A DNA stretch of 64,000 bases, from the NCBI GenBank assembly GCA_966211525.1, contig CBIHOZ010000006.1, forward strand, positions 1-64,000, written 5' to 3'. A model generated the notes under the pieces. The model saw only the letters and a program-made list of their open reading frames with translations. It was not told the origin of the DNA and did not search any database. Source of the DNA: Ohtaekwangia sp966211525 (GTDB taxonomy: Bacteria > Bacteroidota > Bacteroidia > Cytophagales > Cyclobacteriaceae). Below are positions 45,242-54,079 of the stretch, in pieces (position 1 is the stretch's first letter; the number at the start of each line of letters is the position of its first letter). The position numbers and the translations under genes were made by a program.

Positions 45242-45249
45242 TATTTTTG
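45242..45249 (+). promoter_or_regulatory. sucD promoter
   Basis: -7 box TATTTTTG, with a TTTG at 45219-45222 (19-nt spacing) as -33 element. This is the best full Bacteroidota promoter I see in the window; the ATG is 22 nt downstream of the box. Confidence 0.65.
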
Positions 45250-45271
45250 TGCTGCTTAAAAATCAACGTTC

Positions 45272-46150
45272 ATGAGTGTACTGGTTAATAAAAATTCAAG
45301 AGTAATTGTTCAAGGATTCACAGGCGCGGAAGGTACTTTCCATGCCGGACAAATGATAGAGTACGGAACCAATGTAGTAGGAGGTGTAACTCCGGCGAAA
45401 GGTGGAACGGAGCATTTGGGAAGACCAGTATTTAATACGGTAAAAGAAGCTGTTGATAAGACAGGTGCAGATGTAACGATCATTTTCGTTCCGCCAGCAT
45501 TCGCTGCTGACGCGATCATGGAAGCTGCTGATGCAGGTATAAAAGTAATTATCACGATCACCGAAGGTATACCTGTAAAGGATATGATGGTGGCGAAGAA
45601 ATATATCAAGGACAAGAACGTAACGCTGATCGGTCCTAACTGTCCGGGGGTAATTACTCCGGGTGAAGCGAAAGTAGGTATCATGCCTGGCTTCGTATTC
45701 AAAAAAGGCCGAGTAGGTATCGTATCTAAATCCGGAACGCTTACCTACGAAGCTGCTGATCAGATTGTAAAAGCTGGTCTTGGTGTATCAACTGCTATTG
45801 GTATAGGTGGCGACCCGATCATCGGTACACCTACAAAAGATGCAGTTGAATTATTGATGAACGATCCTGAAACGGATGCCATCGTAATGATTGGCGAGAT
45901 CGGTGGTAACTACGAACCGGTAGCTGCACGCTGGATCAAAGAAAACGGAAACAAGAAACCAGTTGTAGGATTTATTGCCGGACAAACAGCGCCTCCCGGA
46001 AGAAGAATGGGACATGCCGGTGCGATTATCGGTGGTGCAGATGATACTGCTGCAGCAAAGATGAGCGTAATGAAAGAGTGCGGTATTCACGTTGTAGAAT
46101 CACCAGCGGAGATCGGTGAAACGATGCTGAAGGTTCTTTCGAAAAAATAA
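45272..46150 (+). CDS. sucD: succinate-CoA ligase (ADP-forming) subunit alpha
   Basis: A 292-residue TCA-cycle enzyme subunit that carries the phosphohistidine. The CoA-binding N-terminal Rossmann part starts VLVNKNSRVIVQGFTGAEGT; TLIGPNCPGVI, GIGGDPIIGT and the active-site region RRMGHAGAIIGG follow, with the phosphorylated His in GHAGA. sucC is not adjacent, which is common in Bacteroidota. It has its own promoter and ends close to a convergent small gene. Confidence 0.96.
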   Translation: MSVLVNKNSRVIVQGFTGAEGTFHAGQMIEYGTNVVGGVTPAKGGTEHLGRPVFNTVKEAVDKTGADVTIIFVPPAFAADAIMEAADAGIKVIITITEGIPVKDMMVAKKYIKDKNVTLIGPNCPGVITPGEAKVGIMPGFVFKKGRVGIVSKSGTLTYEAADQIVKAGLGVSTAIGIGGDPIIGTPTKDAVELLMNDPETDAIVMIGEIGGNYEPVAARWIKENGNKKPVVGFIAGQTAPPGRRMGHAGAIIGGADDTAAAKMSVMKECGIHVVESPAEIGETMLKVLSKK

Positions 46151-46177
46151 CAGACAACAAGCAAGCAAAAAAAATAA

Positions 46178-46202
46178 AAGGCCAGTCTTAAAAGCTGGCC
46201 TT
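46178..46202 (-). terminator. terminator overlapping the end of a small gene
   Basis: Stem AAGGCCAG / CTGGCCTT with a 9-nt loop; on the minus strand it is followed by TTATTTTTTTT. The stop codon of the small gene (46188-46190) lies in the loop, so its last codons are part of the hairpin. Confidence 0.8.
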
Positions 46203-46412
46203 AAATTCTCTCTCGAGATAATCGTTCAGGTTATTCAATCCACGGAGCATATTCAAATGCTCAGCTTCATCATTAGCATTATCATTTTTATAAAGCACTT
46301 CGATAAAGAGGTCGCGCATCATATAGATATGAATCTTGCGGCCATTCTTTAAACGTGTTCCAAGCATTATACCTTTTTTCTTCAGATAACGAGCTTGTTT
46401 TTGGAGAGACAT
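46188..46412 (-). CDS. small conserved-looking protein of unknown function
   Basis: A 74-residue cytoplasmic protein starting MSLQKQARYLKKKG, with a basic N-terminus, then strands and helices (LKNGRKIHIYMMRDLFIEVL, LRGLNNLNDYLEREF). I do not recognise a named family. A longer frame runs to 46505, but that start lies within the terminator of the PhoH gene (46492-46520), so the ATG at 46412 is preferred (46439 remains possible). It overlaps its own terminator at the 3' end. Confidence 0.65.
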   Translation of the reverse strand: MSLQKQARYLKKKGIMLGTRLKNGRKIHIYMMRDLFIEVLYKNDNANDEAEHLNMLRGLNNLNDYLEREFKASF

Positions 46413-46491
46413 CTGCCTGAAAATAAAACGAAGTATCATAAAACTTAGTGCGGTTTGCCAAACATTGGCTAATTGCGCGCCAAAACAAAAA

Positions 46492-46520
46492 ATCCTTGAA
46501 ATCAAGTCGATTTCAAGGAT
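46492..46520 (-). terminator. intrinsic terminator of the PhoH-like gene
   Basis: A perfect 12-bp stem (ATCCTTGAAATC / GATTTCAAGGAT) with a 5-nt loop, followed on the minus strand by TTTTTGTTTTG. Confidence 0.85.
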
Positions 46521-46593
46521 CTTGTTCTGCTAAAGTCTTAGAATGGGAACGAAAATTTCTGAATTTGAAAAAATATCAGAAGTCATTCTTTAC

Positions 46594-47931
46594 CTATAAA
46601 AGTTCGTTGGCCAGGTTTGCCAGTTCAGAGCGTTCACCTTTTTCTAACGTAATGTGTGCATATAGCTCATGGTCCTGCAGACGGTCGATGAGCGTGGAGA
46701 GTCCATTACTTTGTGAGTCGAGGTACGGTGTATCGATCTGGTATATATCTCCGGTAAAAATGATCTTCGTATTTTCTCCCGCACGGGTAATGATCGTTTT
46801 AACCTCGTGAGGTGTCAGGTTTTGTGCTTCATCTACAATGAAACATATATTCGAGAGACTTCGTCCCCGGATATAGGCCAGCGGGGTAATAACAAGTTTC
46901 TCCTGACTTACCATCTCGGTAATTTTCGAATACTCTTTATCGGTCTCGCTATATTGATTCTGTATAAACTTCAGGTTGTCCCACAGCGGCTCCATATAGG
47001 GGTTTACCTTCGATTTGATATCGCCCGGTAAATATCCGATGTCTTTGTTGCTGAGCGGAACAATCGGCCGCGCCAGGTAAATCTGTTTATACTCCCGCTT
47101 CTGCTCAAGTGCTGCTGCCAGTGCCAGCAATGTTTTACCTGTACCGGCAACACCTTGAATGGAGACCAGTTTTATTTCAGGTTTCAAAGCAGCATGAATA
47201 GCAAAGGTCTGTTCGGCATTACGCGGCTTGATGCCATATACCGAGCGTTTCTCTACGTGCTCCAGCATGCCGTTAAACGGATTGTAGTATGCGAGTGCCG
47301 ACTTCTTGCCGCTCTTCAATATATAGTAATGATTCCGGAGCGGGTTTAATTTACCCAGCAGGTCCTGGGGCTGGCAGTAACCTTTTTCGTAGAGTAAATT
47401 AATGAGGTTGGCATCAATGTCTTCAATGATCGTGCGGCCGGTATATAGCGAAGATATATTCTGGACTTTGCCCGTAGTATAGTCTTCAGCCTGCAGCCCT
47501 AGTGATTTAGCTTTGAGACGAAGGTTTACATCTTTCGATACGAGAATAACGCGTTTACCTTTCTCTTCCTTCTGCAGTTGTAATGCTGCGTTGAGTATAC
47601 GGTGGTCTGCCTTTACTTCATTAAAAACCTTGTTGGCATCTACAGCACTGTTGGTGTCCATTAACACCTTGAAATTTCCTTTACCCTTGCCGTTGATGGG
47701 GTTCCACTCCTGAAGCATACGGTCTTTCGCCAGCTTATCGATAAGCCGTATAAATTCACGTGCTTCAAAGTTTTTAGTATCGTTACCCTTCTTGAAATTA
47801 TCGAGTTCTTCCAGAACCGTTATTGGAATGCCAACGTCATGCTCATCAAAGTTTAGGATAGAGTTGTGTTCATAAATAATGACAGACGTGTCGAGTACGA
47901 AGATTTTCTTCTCCTTCTTGGGTTTTGCCAT
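46594..47931 (-). CDS. PIN-PhoH ATPase family protein
   Basis: A 445-residue fusion of an N-terminal PIN nuclease-like domain (about residues 8-160; FVLDTSVIIYEHNSI, with later Asp residues in LVSKDVNLRLKAK) and a C-terminal PhoH ATPase domain (Walker A GVAGTGKTLLAL, Walker B CFIVDEAQNLTPHE). This YlaK/PhoH2 arrangement is known for RNA helicase/ribonuclease activity. It is a single gene with a strong terminator. Confidence 0.93.
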   Translation of the reverse strand: MAKPKKEKKIFVLDTSVIIYEHNSILNFDEHDVGIPITVLEELDNFKKGNDTKNFEAREFIRLIDKLAKDRMLQEWNPINGKGKGNFKVLMDTNSAVDANKVFNEVKADHRILNAALQLQKEEKGKRVILVSKDVNLRLKAKSLGLQAEDYTTGKVQNISSLYTGRTIIEDIDANLINLLYEKGYCQPQDLLGKLNPLRNHYYILKSGKKSALAYYNPFNGMLEHVEKRSVYGIKPRNAEQTFAIHAALKPEIKLVSIQGVAGTGKTLLALAAALEQKREYKQIYLARPIVPLSNKDIGYLPGDIKSKVNPYMEPLWDNLKFIQNQYSETDKEYSKITEMVSQEKLVITPLAYIRGRSLSNICFIVDEAQNLTPHEVKTIITRAGENTKIIFTGDIYQIDTPYLDSQSNGLSTLIDRLQDHELYAHITLEKGERSELANLANELL

Positions 47932-48293
47932 GCTTCACAAAGAACATTAGGTTTAGCGTTGAACGAATCATCAGTAGAATTTACACCTCTCGGAAATTTC
48001 ATGCGATGTGGTTCTCGGCTTCAAAATAGTATCATGTGTATTACTAAACTATTTCATAAGGGACACATGGAGCTCGCGTATGGCTCGTATCATTTCACTA
48101 TGAAAAATACACTGCATCACGATTTCAAATGAAATCTAAAGAAAAGGTTATGATTTGAGAACATGCAGGAAAGAAAACTTTTTTCATAACTTTACGACCC
48201 CGTTCGGGGAATCGTTATCCGTTAGTAGTTATTCGTTAACCGTGAGTTAAACATGCCGAGCAGAATAATAATCAGAATGTGTTGTGAAGAGAC
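47932..48293. other. 362-base intergenic gap
   Basis: It must contain the promoter of the PhoH-like gene, but no exact TAnnTTTG box is visible on that strand. It holds a short GC hairpin (CCCCGTTCGGGG near 48198-48209) without a T tract. A plus-strand frame (47866-48132) lies partly antisense to PhoH and shows no protein-like features. Confidence 0.4.
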
Positions 48294-48959
48294 TTAAATG
48301 CGAGAGTAAATATCTCCGCGTTCATTCGGTGCTACGCGAAGCACATCAGCCAATACAAGAAGGACTAATTTTTTGGACGCGTAGAATTTCTTCAGGCCAC
48401 TGATCTCTATAAACTTCTTTAGTGTTATCGTGTTGTGCGCATCGAGATATTGCATAAGCAAATGTTCATACTCACCATAGTTAAAGCGTATATCTTTTTT
48501 GTGTTGTGCGCGCTTCGCGATCTCGCGCACTTCGCGACTGGCTTTTATACTTTTGTCTTCTACACGTACAAAGCATTCTTTCTCTTGCTCGTTGTGAAAT
48601 ATATAGTGTGGCTTTCGGTTGCTCTCCGGTATCTCGTATTGAATTACGGTTCGTGCATTGCCAACGGGTATATATTCTTCTTTATATACCAACGATGGTT
48701 TGCATTTCTCTAACGCTTGTTTGATAACGTGCGATTCATCCTCCGGATGTTTCAGTCCGGGTATAGTCAAATCATCACCAATGCCTACTAATAATATTCC
48801 TCCTTTGGTGTTGGCGAGGGCAATCATTTCGCGTACAATCTTTTCCGGGAAGGCAGCCTTGCGTTTGAATTCAAGCGTAAGCCCTTCACCTTGTGCTACC
48901 AGTTTTTTTAGCTGCTGCACTTGCTGTGGATTGAAGGTGACTGACTCCTGAAGTTTCAT
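48294..48959 (-). CDS. AlbA_2 (Schlafen AAA_4-type) domain protein
   Basis: A 221-residue protein. Residues about 20-150 are an AlbA_2 domain: EGLTLEFKRK, IVREMIALANTKGGILLVGI and GDDLTIPGLKHPEDE are its signature. This domain is found in putative transcription regulators and Schlafen-related proteins and binds nucleic acids. The C-terminal 60 residues (NTITLKKFIEISGLKKFYAS) look like a winged-helix region. It lies downstream of the MoxR/VWA genes on the same strand but after a terminator, so a functional link is uncertain. Confidence 0.85.
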   Translation of the reverse strand: MKLQESVTFNPQQVQQLKKLVAQGEGLTLEFKRKAAFPEKIVREMIALANTKGGILLVGIGDDLTIPGLKHPEDESHVIKQALEKCKPSLVYKEEYIPVGNARTVIQYEIPESNRKPHYIFHNEQEKECFVRVEDKSIKASREVREIAKRAQHKKDIRFNYGEYEHLLMQYLDAHNTITLKKFIEISGLKKFYASKKLVLLVLADVLRVAPNERGDIYSRI

Positions 48960-49079
48960 ACGTATATATTGCTGAAAGGAGAAACGCTAAAACTAACGTG
49001 TTGCTGTGAATATTTTCATGCCTGCTCCCCGGAATTATTTTTCCGGAGAATGAGACAATTGTGTGTGCTGCTATAAAAC

Positions 49080-49107
49080 AATAACTTCCTGTGTGCAGGA
49101 AGTTATT
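49080..49107 (-). terminator. intrinsic terminator of the MoxR/ChlI-like gene
   Basis: A perfect 12-bp stem (AATAACTTCCTG / CAGGAAGTTATT) with a TGTG loop and a TGTTTTA tail on the minus strand. Confidence 0.75.
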
Positions 49108-49126
49108 GGTAAAGATGTTCTGTTTA

Positions 49127-50641
49127 TTAAAACTTGCCTCGTGCAAATTCATCATCGTCATCTTCCTCTTCACCCGGTCGCGGCAGTGTAAACATACTGC
49201 TGAGCAAATCTTTGAATTGAAGACCGGCGGTTAAATTATGTTTGCTGATGAGGCTATATTCAGCCAATCCGTGCAATGCAAATTCCATCATGAACAGCTT
49301 CGTTCCTGCATCCTGATTTTTATGAAACTCATTTACTAACTCCGATAAACCGGGAACAGATTTCAATGCTTTTTCAAATTCATTTTGCTGCATGTTGTGA
49401 AGCAGGTCTACCGTGTTACCTTCACCGAACCAGTCTGCAACTTTTTTATATGGACTTTTCTCTTTCTGTTTTCTGAACTTATCAGGATCAGGGAAGTAAT
49501 TCAGGAACTGTGTACGCAAAGCTTTACCAATCAGATTTTGCGCTACTATTCCCGGGCCTTCCTGTTCGCCTTCATATACCAGCTCTACTTTACCGGTTAT
49601 AGCAGGCACTACACCTATAAAGTCGGCTACACGAATCGCTGTATTTTTTTCCTGGTTAATGATCGTTCTGCGCTCAGCAGCTGCTACCAGGTTTTCATAG
49701 GCAGATATAGTGAGGCGGGCGGAGACACCACTCTTCGCATCTACATATTCACTCTTGCGTGCTTCAAAGGCGATTTGTTCGATCAGGTCTTTAGCGATTT
49801 CATTTACCGTTACCGCGCTGCGTTGCTCTTCTTTGAGACGCGCTTCCTGCTGCGTAATGCGTTTGCCTATATCCAGTGTCTTCGGATAGTGTGTAATGAT
49901 CTGGCTGTCGATACGATCTTTCAACGGAGTAACGATGCTACCGCGGTTAGTATAGTCTTCCGGGTTGGCTGTAAACACAAACTGTATATCCAGCGGCATA
50001 CGCAGTTTAAAACCGCGAATCTGTATATCGCCTTCCTGTAAAATGTTAAAGAGTGCTACCTGTATACGGGCCTGCAAATCCGGCAATTCGTTAATTACAA
50101 ATATACTCCGGTTCGAGCGTGGTATTAATCCGAAGTGAATCACGCGTTCATCCGAATACGGCAATTTTAATGTAGCAGCTTTTATAGGATCAACATCACC
50201 AATCAGATCGGCAATGGAAACATCGGGTGTTGCCAGTTTCTCGGTATAGCGCTCATCACGATGCAGCCATGCTATAGGTGTCGCGTCACCCAGCTCCTGG
50301 ATCTTGTCACGGCCGTAGCGCGATATAGGTTCCAGCGGATCATCGTTCAGTTCAGAACCTTCTATATAGGGTATATATTCATCCAGCAGTTTTACCATGA
50401 GGCGCGCCAATCGCGTTTTAGCCTGTCCACGTAAACCAAGTAAGTTTACATCATGGCCCGCCAGTATAGCACGCTCGAGGTCGGGGATAACGGTTTCTTC
50501 ATAACCCCATATACCTTCAAATACAGTTTCTTTATTGCGGAGTCTTTTAATAAGATTTTCGCGCAGCTCTTCTTTTGTCGTGCGTGATCTATAGCCAGTC
50601 TTTTTTAGTTCTCCGAGGGTTTTAACAGATGTATGATGCAT
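49127..50641 (-). CDS. magnesium-chelatase/MoxR-like AAA ATPase
   Basis: A 504-residue AAA protein related to ChlI/BchI. The P-loop reads GLRGQAKTRLA (Ala where a Gly is usual), and the Walker B strand reads SIFVINELPDL (Asn before the Glu). The sensor region FVFTANPEDYTNRGSIVTPL is typical of ChlI. From memory, relatives in other phyla share these changes, so they are family traits rather than damage. It is partnered with a VWA protein gene 50 nt upstream, a classic MoxR-VWA pair; these remodel or load metals into partner proteins. No chlorophyll or cobalamin synthesis gene is near. Confidence 0.87.
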   Translation of the reverse strand: MHHTSVKTLGELKKTGYRSRTTKEELRENLIKRLRNKETVFEGIWGYEETVIPDLERAILAGHDVNLLGLRGQAKTRLARLMVKLLDEYIPYIEGSELNDDPLEPISRYGRDKIQELGDATPIAWLHRDERYTEKLATPDVSIADLIGDVDPIKAATLKLPYSDERVIHFGLIPRSNRSIFVINELPDLQARIQVALFNILQEGDIQIRGFKLRMPLDIQFVFTANPEDYTNRGSIVTPLKDRIDSQIITHYPKTLDIGKRITQQEARLKEEQRSAVTVNEIAKDLIEQIAFEARKSEYVDAKSGVSARLTISAYENLVAAAERRTIINQEKNTAIRVADFIGVVPAITGKVELVYEGEQEGPGIVAQNLIGKALRTQFLNYFPDPDKFRKQKEKSPYKKVADWFGEGNTVDLLHNMQQNEFEKALKSVPGLSELVNEFHKNQDAGTKLFMMEFALHGLAEYSLISKHNLTAGLQFKDLLSSMFTLPRPGEEEDDDDEFARGKF

Positions 50642-50691
50642 AGTATGTGTAATTCAAAAAAGGATAAGCCGAAGTATATATCGGCAGTTGA

Positions 50692-51846
50692 TTATAAATT
50701 CTTGGTTCTGTTTCTTTTGAAATCTTCAAAGACAAGATTCCCCAGACCTTCCAGGCTGCTATAGTAGGCATTGCCATTATTGGCCTTTGTAAATTCACGC
50801 ACAAATGATTTCAGGTAAGGGTCTGTAGCAATCATAAAAGTAGTAACGGGTATTTTTAATTTTCTAAGTTGCCCGGCCAGGTTTAGTGTCGTGCTCAAAA
50901 TCTTCTGATCAAGTCCGAAAGCATTCTTATAGTACTTTATACCTTGCTTGATACAGGTAGGCTTTCCATCCGTGATCATGAAGATCTGCTTGTTGGCATT
51001 TTTGCGTCTGCGCAAAATGTCCATCGCTAATTCAAGACCTGCCACCGTGTTGGTGTGATAGGGCCCAACCTGCAGGTACGGTAAATCTTTGATCTCGATC
51101 TGCCACGCGTCATCACCAAACACCAGTATATCCAATGTGTCTTTCGGATACTTTTTGGTGATCAGTTCAGCCAAAGCCATGGCTACTTTTTTAGCCGGTG
51201 TAATGCGATCTTCTCCATATAGAATCATGGAGTGCGATATATCGATCATGAGTACGGTAGAGGTCTGCGTTTTATACTCACTCTCCATTACTTCAAGATC
51301 TTCTTCCGTCATGAAGAAATTATCGAGACCGTGATTGATCTGCGCATTGCGCAGTGAGTCGGTCACCGAGATTTGTTCGAGCGTATCGCCAAACTCATAG
51401 TCGCGTCTTTCGGTGGTCTGTTCATCACCACGGCCGCTGTGGGATGTATTATGTTCTCCCTGTTTTGTCTTTTTTAGTTTGCCAAATATCTCTTCCAGTG
51501 CCGATTGACGTAAGTTTTGCTCGCTCTTGGCTTTGAGCTTAAACTCGCCACGCGGACCTTCATCGGTGATGTAGCCGTTTCGTTTTAAGTCTTCTATAAA
51601 ATCACCAATACCATATTTGTCATTGGTTAATCCGTACTGTCTGTCAACTTCGGTGAGCCATTGCAAGGCTTCTGAAACATTTCCCGAGGTGATCAGGATG
51701 AGTTGCATGAAAACCTTGAGCAGTTTTTCGAAGTCGCTTTTACCGGAATCCGGCGGGGGCGCATATTTTGAGAATCTGTATCCGAGCATATCTGTCTGAG
51801 TATACTTCTCTAAACCATTAATTTCGGGTTTCTGTTTCGGCTTCAA
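50692..51846 (-). CDS. von Willebrand factor A domain protein
   Basis: A 384-residue cytoplasmic protein. The C-terminal VWA domain starts at about residue 195: MIDAS DxSxS is in VLMIDISHSMI, with later metal-coordinating TNT (in YHTNTVAGLELAM) and D (in FMITDGKPT). The N-terminal half is helical and charged. It starts with TTG at 51846; an ATG 57 nt downstream (51789) is an alternative. It is the upstream partner of the MoxR/ChlI-like gene. Confidence 0.87.
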   Translation of the reverse strand: MKPKQKPEINGLEKYTQTDMLGYRFSKYAPPPDSGKSDFEKLLKVFMQLILITSGNVSEALQWLTEVDRQYGLTNDKYGIGDFIEDLKRNGYITDEGPRGEFKLKAKSEQNLRQSALEEIFGKLKKTKQGEHNTSHSGRGDEQTTERRDYEFGDTLEQISVTDSLRNAQINHGLDNFFMTEEDLEVMESEYKTQTSTVLMIDISHSMILYGEDRITPAKKVAMALAELITKKYPKDTLDILVFGDDAWQIEIKDLPYLQVGPYHTNTVAGLELAMDILRRRKNANKQIFMITDGKPTCIKQGIKYYKNAFGLDQKILSTTLNLAGQLRKLKIPVTTFMIATDPYLKSFVREFTKANNGNAYYSSLEGLGNLVFEDFKRNRTKNL

Positions 51847-51923
51847 AATTTAATTTTCCAAAAGATTCACCGTGTATGTAAGAATTCTGCGGGAATCGGA
51901 AAGTGCCGTTAAACCGACTTATA

Positions 51924-51931
51924 TACCTTTG
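51924..51931 (+). promoter_or_regulatory. -7 box of the small lipoprotein gene
   Basis: TACCTTTG, an exact TAnnTTTG match, 22 nt before the ATG at 51954. It supports a real gene in what otherwise looks like a 300-base gap. Confidence 0.6.
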
Positions 51932-51953
51932 AACAACATTTAATCCTGACTGT

Positions 51954-52088
51954 ATGAAAAAATCTGTAGCAATATTCACGGTTCTGGCTATCGTTCTTTC
52001 GTCCTGTGGTTTCCATACGTGCCCTACGTATGCCAAGAAGACTCAGAAGAAAGAAGTTGTAAAAGTTACAAAAGAAACTCGCATATAA
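51954..52088 (+). CDS. 44-residue predicted lipoprotein
   Basis: The protein starts MKKSVAIFTVLAIVLSSCGF: a basic end, a hydrophobic helix and a lipobox (LSSC), predicting acylation at Cys19. The mature part (about 26 residues) contains HTCPTYAKK and a Lys/Val-rich tail. Promoter box, start, stop and a strong terminator 40 nt later form a complete small transcription unit. Function unknown; the CPTYAK motif looks familiar from other short Bacteroidota lipoproteins, but I cannot name a family. Confidence 0.75.
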   Translation: MKKSVAIFTVLAIVLSSCGFHTCPTYAKKTQKKEVVKVTKETRI

Positions 52089-52128
52089 CGCTTATACCTT
52101 TACCTAATCAATACCTGGACAATAAAGA

Positions 52129-52153
52129 AGCCATCCTGTAATCCGGGATGGCT
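52129..52153 (+). terminator. intrinsic terminator of the small lipoprotein gene
   Basis: Stem AGCCATCC / GGATGGCT with a 9-nt loop followed by ATTTATTTTTTT. The opposite strand also has a T-rich side, so it may serve the convergent hydroxylase gene. Confidence 0.85.
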
Positions 52154-52174
52154 ATTTATTTTTTTAGCGCAACG

Positions 52175-52795
52175 TTACGAACGTTTATCGCGCATCGTAC
52201 CATATATATAGTCCCACAGCGGAGAAGATACGCCAAATACAATCTCTCCATCCTTGTAGTGATGTATACTATGGTTAATCCATAATACTTTCAGAAAATT
52301 TTTAGGAGGCTGATATGCATGCACCATATAGTGTACGGACAGGTACGCTGCATAGCCGACCAAAAATCCCGGCAGGAATGCAAAAACAAAATCGCCTATC
52401 ACCAGCCTTAAAAGCAGTAGCAACACCGTTGCTATAGTAATGCTCAGCAGCGGAGGCATGGCGAGCCGGTCTTTATCTTTTGGAAATTCGTGATGTACAC
52501 CATGCAATGTATACTGCAGCTTTGCGCGAAGCCGTGTATAGGTTTGCATGTGAAAGAGGTGGCGGTGTGTTATATACTCCACCCATGTAAAGGCAATTAC
52601 ACCCAGGCCGAATAAGCCCACGGTTGTTATAGCATTCAGGGATGTATGGGTAACACTCCAGTATAATAAGACAGAAGAGTATAAAAAGAAGATGGCAAGC
52701 GGTACCGATATATGTGTGCGAGACAACTTCTCGAGTATAGGGTTTTGAAAAAGCTGTTTTGTTCCTTTATTCTTAGGTAGTACCTCTGCTTCCAT
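52175..52795 (-). CDS. fatty acid hydroxylase/sterol desaturase family protein
   Basis: A 206-residue membrane di-iron enzyme. About four helices surround the conserved histidine clusters HRHLFH, HGVHHEF, HYMVHAY and NHSIHHYKD, the pattern of the fatty acid hydroxylase superfamily (Scs7-like 2-hydroxylases and carotenoid or sterol modifying enzymes). A lipid acyl chain is the likely substrate, which fits the 2-hydroxy lipids common in this phylum (inference). I choose the ATG at 52795; a TTG lies four codons upstream. Confidence 0.87.
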   Translation of the reverse strand: MEAEVLPKNKGTKQLFQNPILEKLSRTHISVPLAIFFLYSSVLLYWSVTHTSLNAITTVGLFGLGVIAFTWVEYITHRHLFHMQTYTRLRAKLQYTLHGVHHEFPKDKDRLAMPPLLSITIATVLLLLLRLVIGDFVFAFLPGFLVGYAAYLSVHYMVHAYQPPKNFLKVLWINHSIHHYKDGEIVFGVSSPLWDYIYGTMRDKRS

Positions 52796-52860
52796 ACCGT
52801 TGATCAACTTTTTTGTGCGAAATTATCACCACAGAATTCTCGTACAAATATATTTAACGG

Positions 52861-54012
52861 TTATACTGCGGATTTTGCTGCCGATTTTACCAGTATTTTT
52901 TGATAGTAATTTTCATATACCGGCAATATTTTGCTGATATCAAATTCTTGTGCCCGCTTCAATGCGTTCTGTTTAAAGCGTGGCAGGTTGCTCGGATCGA
53001 GTACGAAGAGTGATTTACGTGTCATATCTTCCACATCTCCCACAGGACTCATGAATCCGGTAACCCCTTGTACATTGAGTTCGGGTAGCCCTCCCGTGTT
53101 GGTAGATATAACCGGCACTTCACACGCCATGGCTTCGAGTGCTGCCAAACCGAAGCTCTCTTTTTCAGAAGGCATCAGGAAGAGATCGGCTACTGATAGT
53201 ACTTCTTCAACGGCTTCAAGTTTACCAAGGAAACGTATATCATCACATATACCCAGCTCGCGACACATCTTCTCGGCATGATTACGCTCCGGTCCATCGC
53301 CTATCATTAACAACTTTGCCGGGATCTCTCTGCGCACATTGGCAAAGATCTGTATAACATCGGGTATACGCTTTACCTTGCGGAAGTTGGAAGTGTGCAC
53401 GACAAGCGACTCACCGTTGGGGCAGATCGCTTTCTTGAAATGATCTTTCTTCTGCTTCTTGAATTTTTCGAGGTCGATGAAGTTCGGTATAACTTCTATA
53501 TCATTCAGAATCTGAAAGTATTGAAATGTTTCGCGCTTGAGATCTTCGGATACGGCCGTTACGCCATCCGATTGATTTATACTAAAGGTAACAACCGGTT
53601 CGTATGATGGATCTTTACCTACCAGTGTTATATCGGTACCGTGCAGTGTAGTTACTACAGGTATATAAATTCCCTGTGAGCGGAGTATCTGCTTGGCCAT
53701 ATAGGCTGCCGATGCGTGTGGTATAGCATAGTGTACATGCAGCAGATCGAGCTTCTCATTCTTCACTACACTTACCATTTTGCTGGCAAGGGCCAGTTCG
53801 TAGGGCTGAAATTCAAAGAGCGGGTATGACCGGAAATCGACTTCGTGGTAGTATAGGTTTTCATTCAGAAAATCCAACCGGGTTGGCTGCGAATAAGTTA
53901 TGAAGTGAACTTTGTGACCTTCCTGCGCGAGCGCTTTTCCTAATTCTGTTGCTACTACACCGCTTCCCCCGAAGGTAGGGTAACATACAATGCCAATTTT
54001 AATTTGTTCCAC
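52861..54012 (-). CDS. bshA: N-acetyl-alpha-D-glucosaminyl L-malate synthase
   Basis: A 383-residue GT4 glycosyltransferase, the first enzyme of bacillithiol synthesis, joining UDP-GlcNAc and malate. The N-terminus (KIGIVCYPTFGGSGVVATEL) and DLLHVHYAIPHASAAYMAKQ are highly characteristic of BshA, and the UDP-sugar region ESFGLAALEAMACEVPVIST with the EX7E glutamates is intact. bshB and bshC are not nearby. It points to bacillithiol as the main low-molecular-weight thiol. Confidence 0.93.
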   Translation of the reverse strand: MEQIKIGIVCYPTFGGSGVVATELGKALAQEGHKVHFITYSQPTRLDFLNENLYYHEVDFRSYPLFEFQPYELALASKMVSVVKNEKLDLLHVHYAIPHASAAYMAKQILRSQGIYIPVVTTLHGTDITLVGKDPSYEPVVTFSINQSDGVTAVSEDLKRETFQYFQILNDIEVIPNFIDLEKFKKQKKDHFKKAICPNGESLVVHTSNFRKVKRIPDVIQIFANVRREIPAKLLMIGDGPERNHAEKMCRELGICDDIRFLGKLEAVEEVLSVADLFLMPSEKESFGLAALEAMACEVPVISTNTGGLPELNVQGVTGFMSPVGDVEDMTRKSLFVLDPSNLPRFKQNALKRAQEFDISKILPVYENYYQKILVKSAAKSAV

Positions 54013-54079
54013 TGGTGGTTGGTTTTGTTACATGCATTAACCTTTTTCAGGTACTGTAAGTTTCTTACATTTTGTTAAA

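Noticed and set aside
46188..46505. Longer start of the small gene at 46505
   Set aside because: It lies within the PhoH terminator stem, so translation from there is implausible.
47866..48132. 88-codon plus-strand frame across the PhoH start
   Set aside because: Half of it is antisense to PhoH and the rest shows no signal peptide, domain or promoter box.
48198..48209. CCCCGTTCGGGG hairpin
   Set aside because: The stem is only four or five pairs with no T tract; not a terminator, and no riboswitch-like context is visible.
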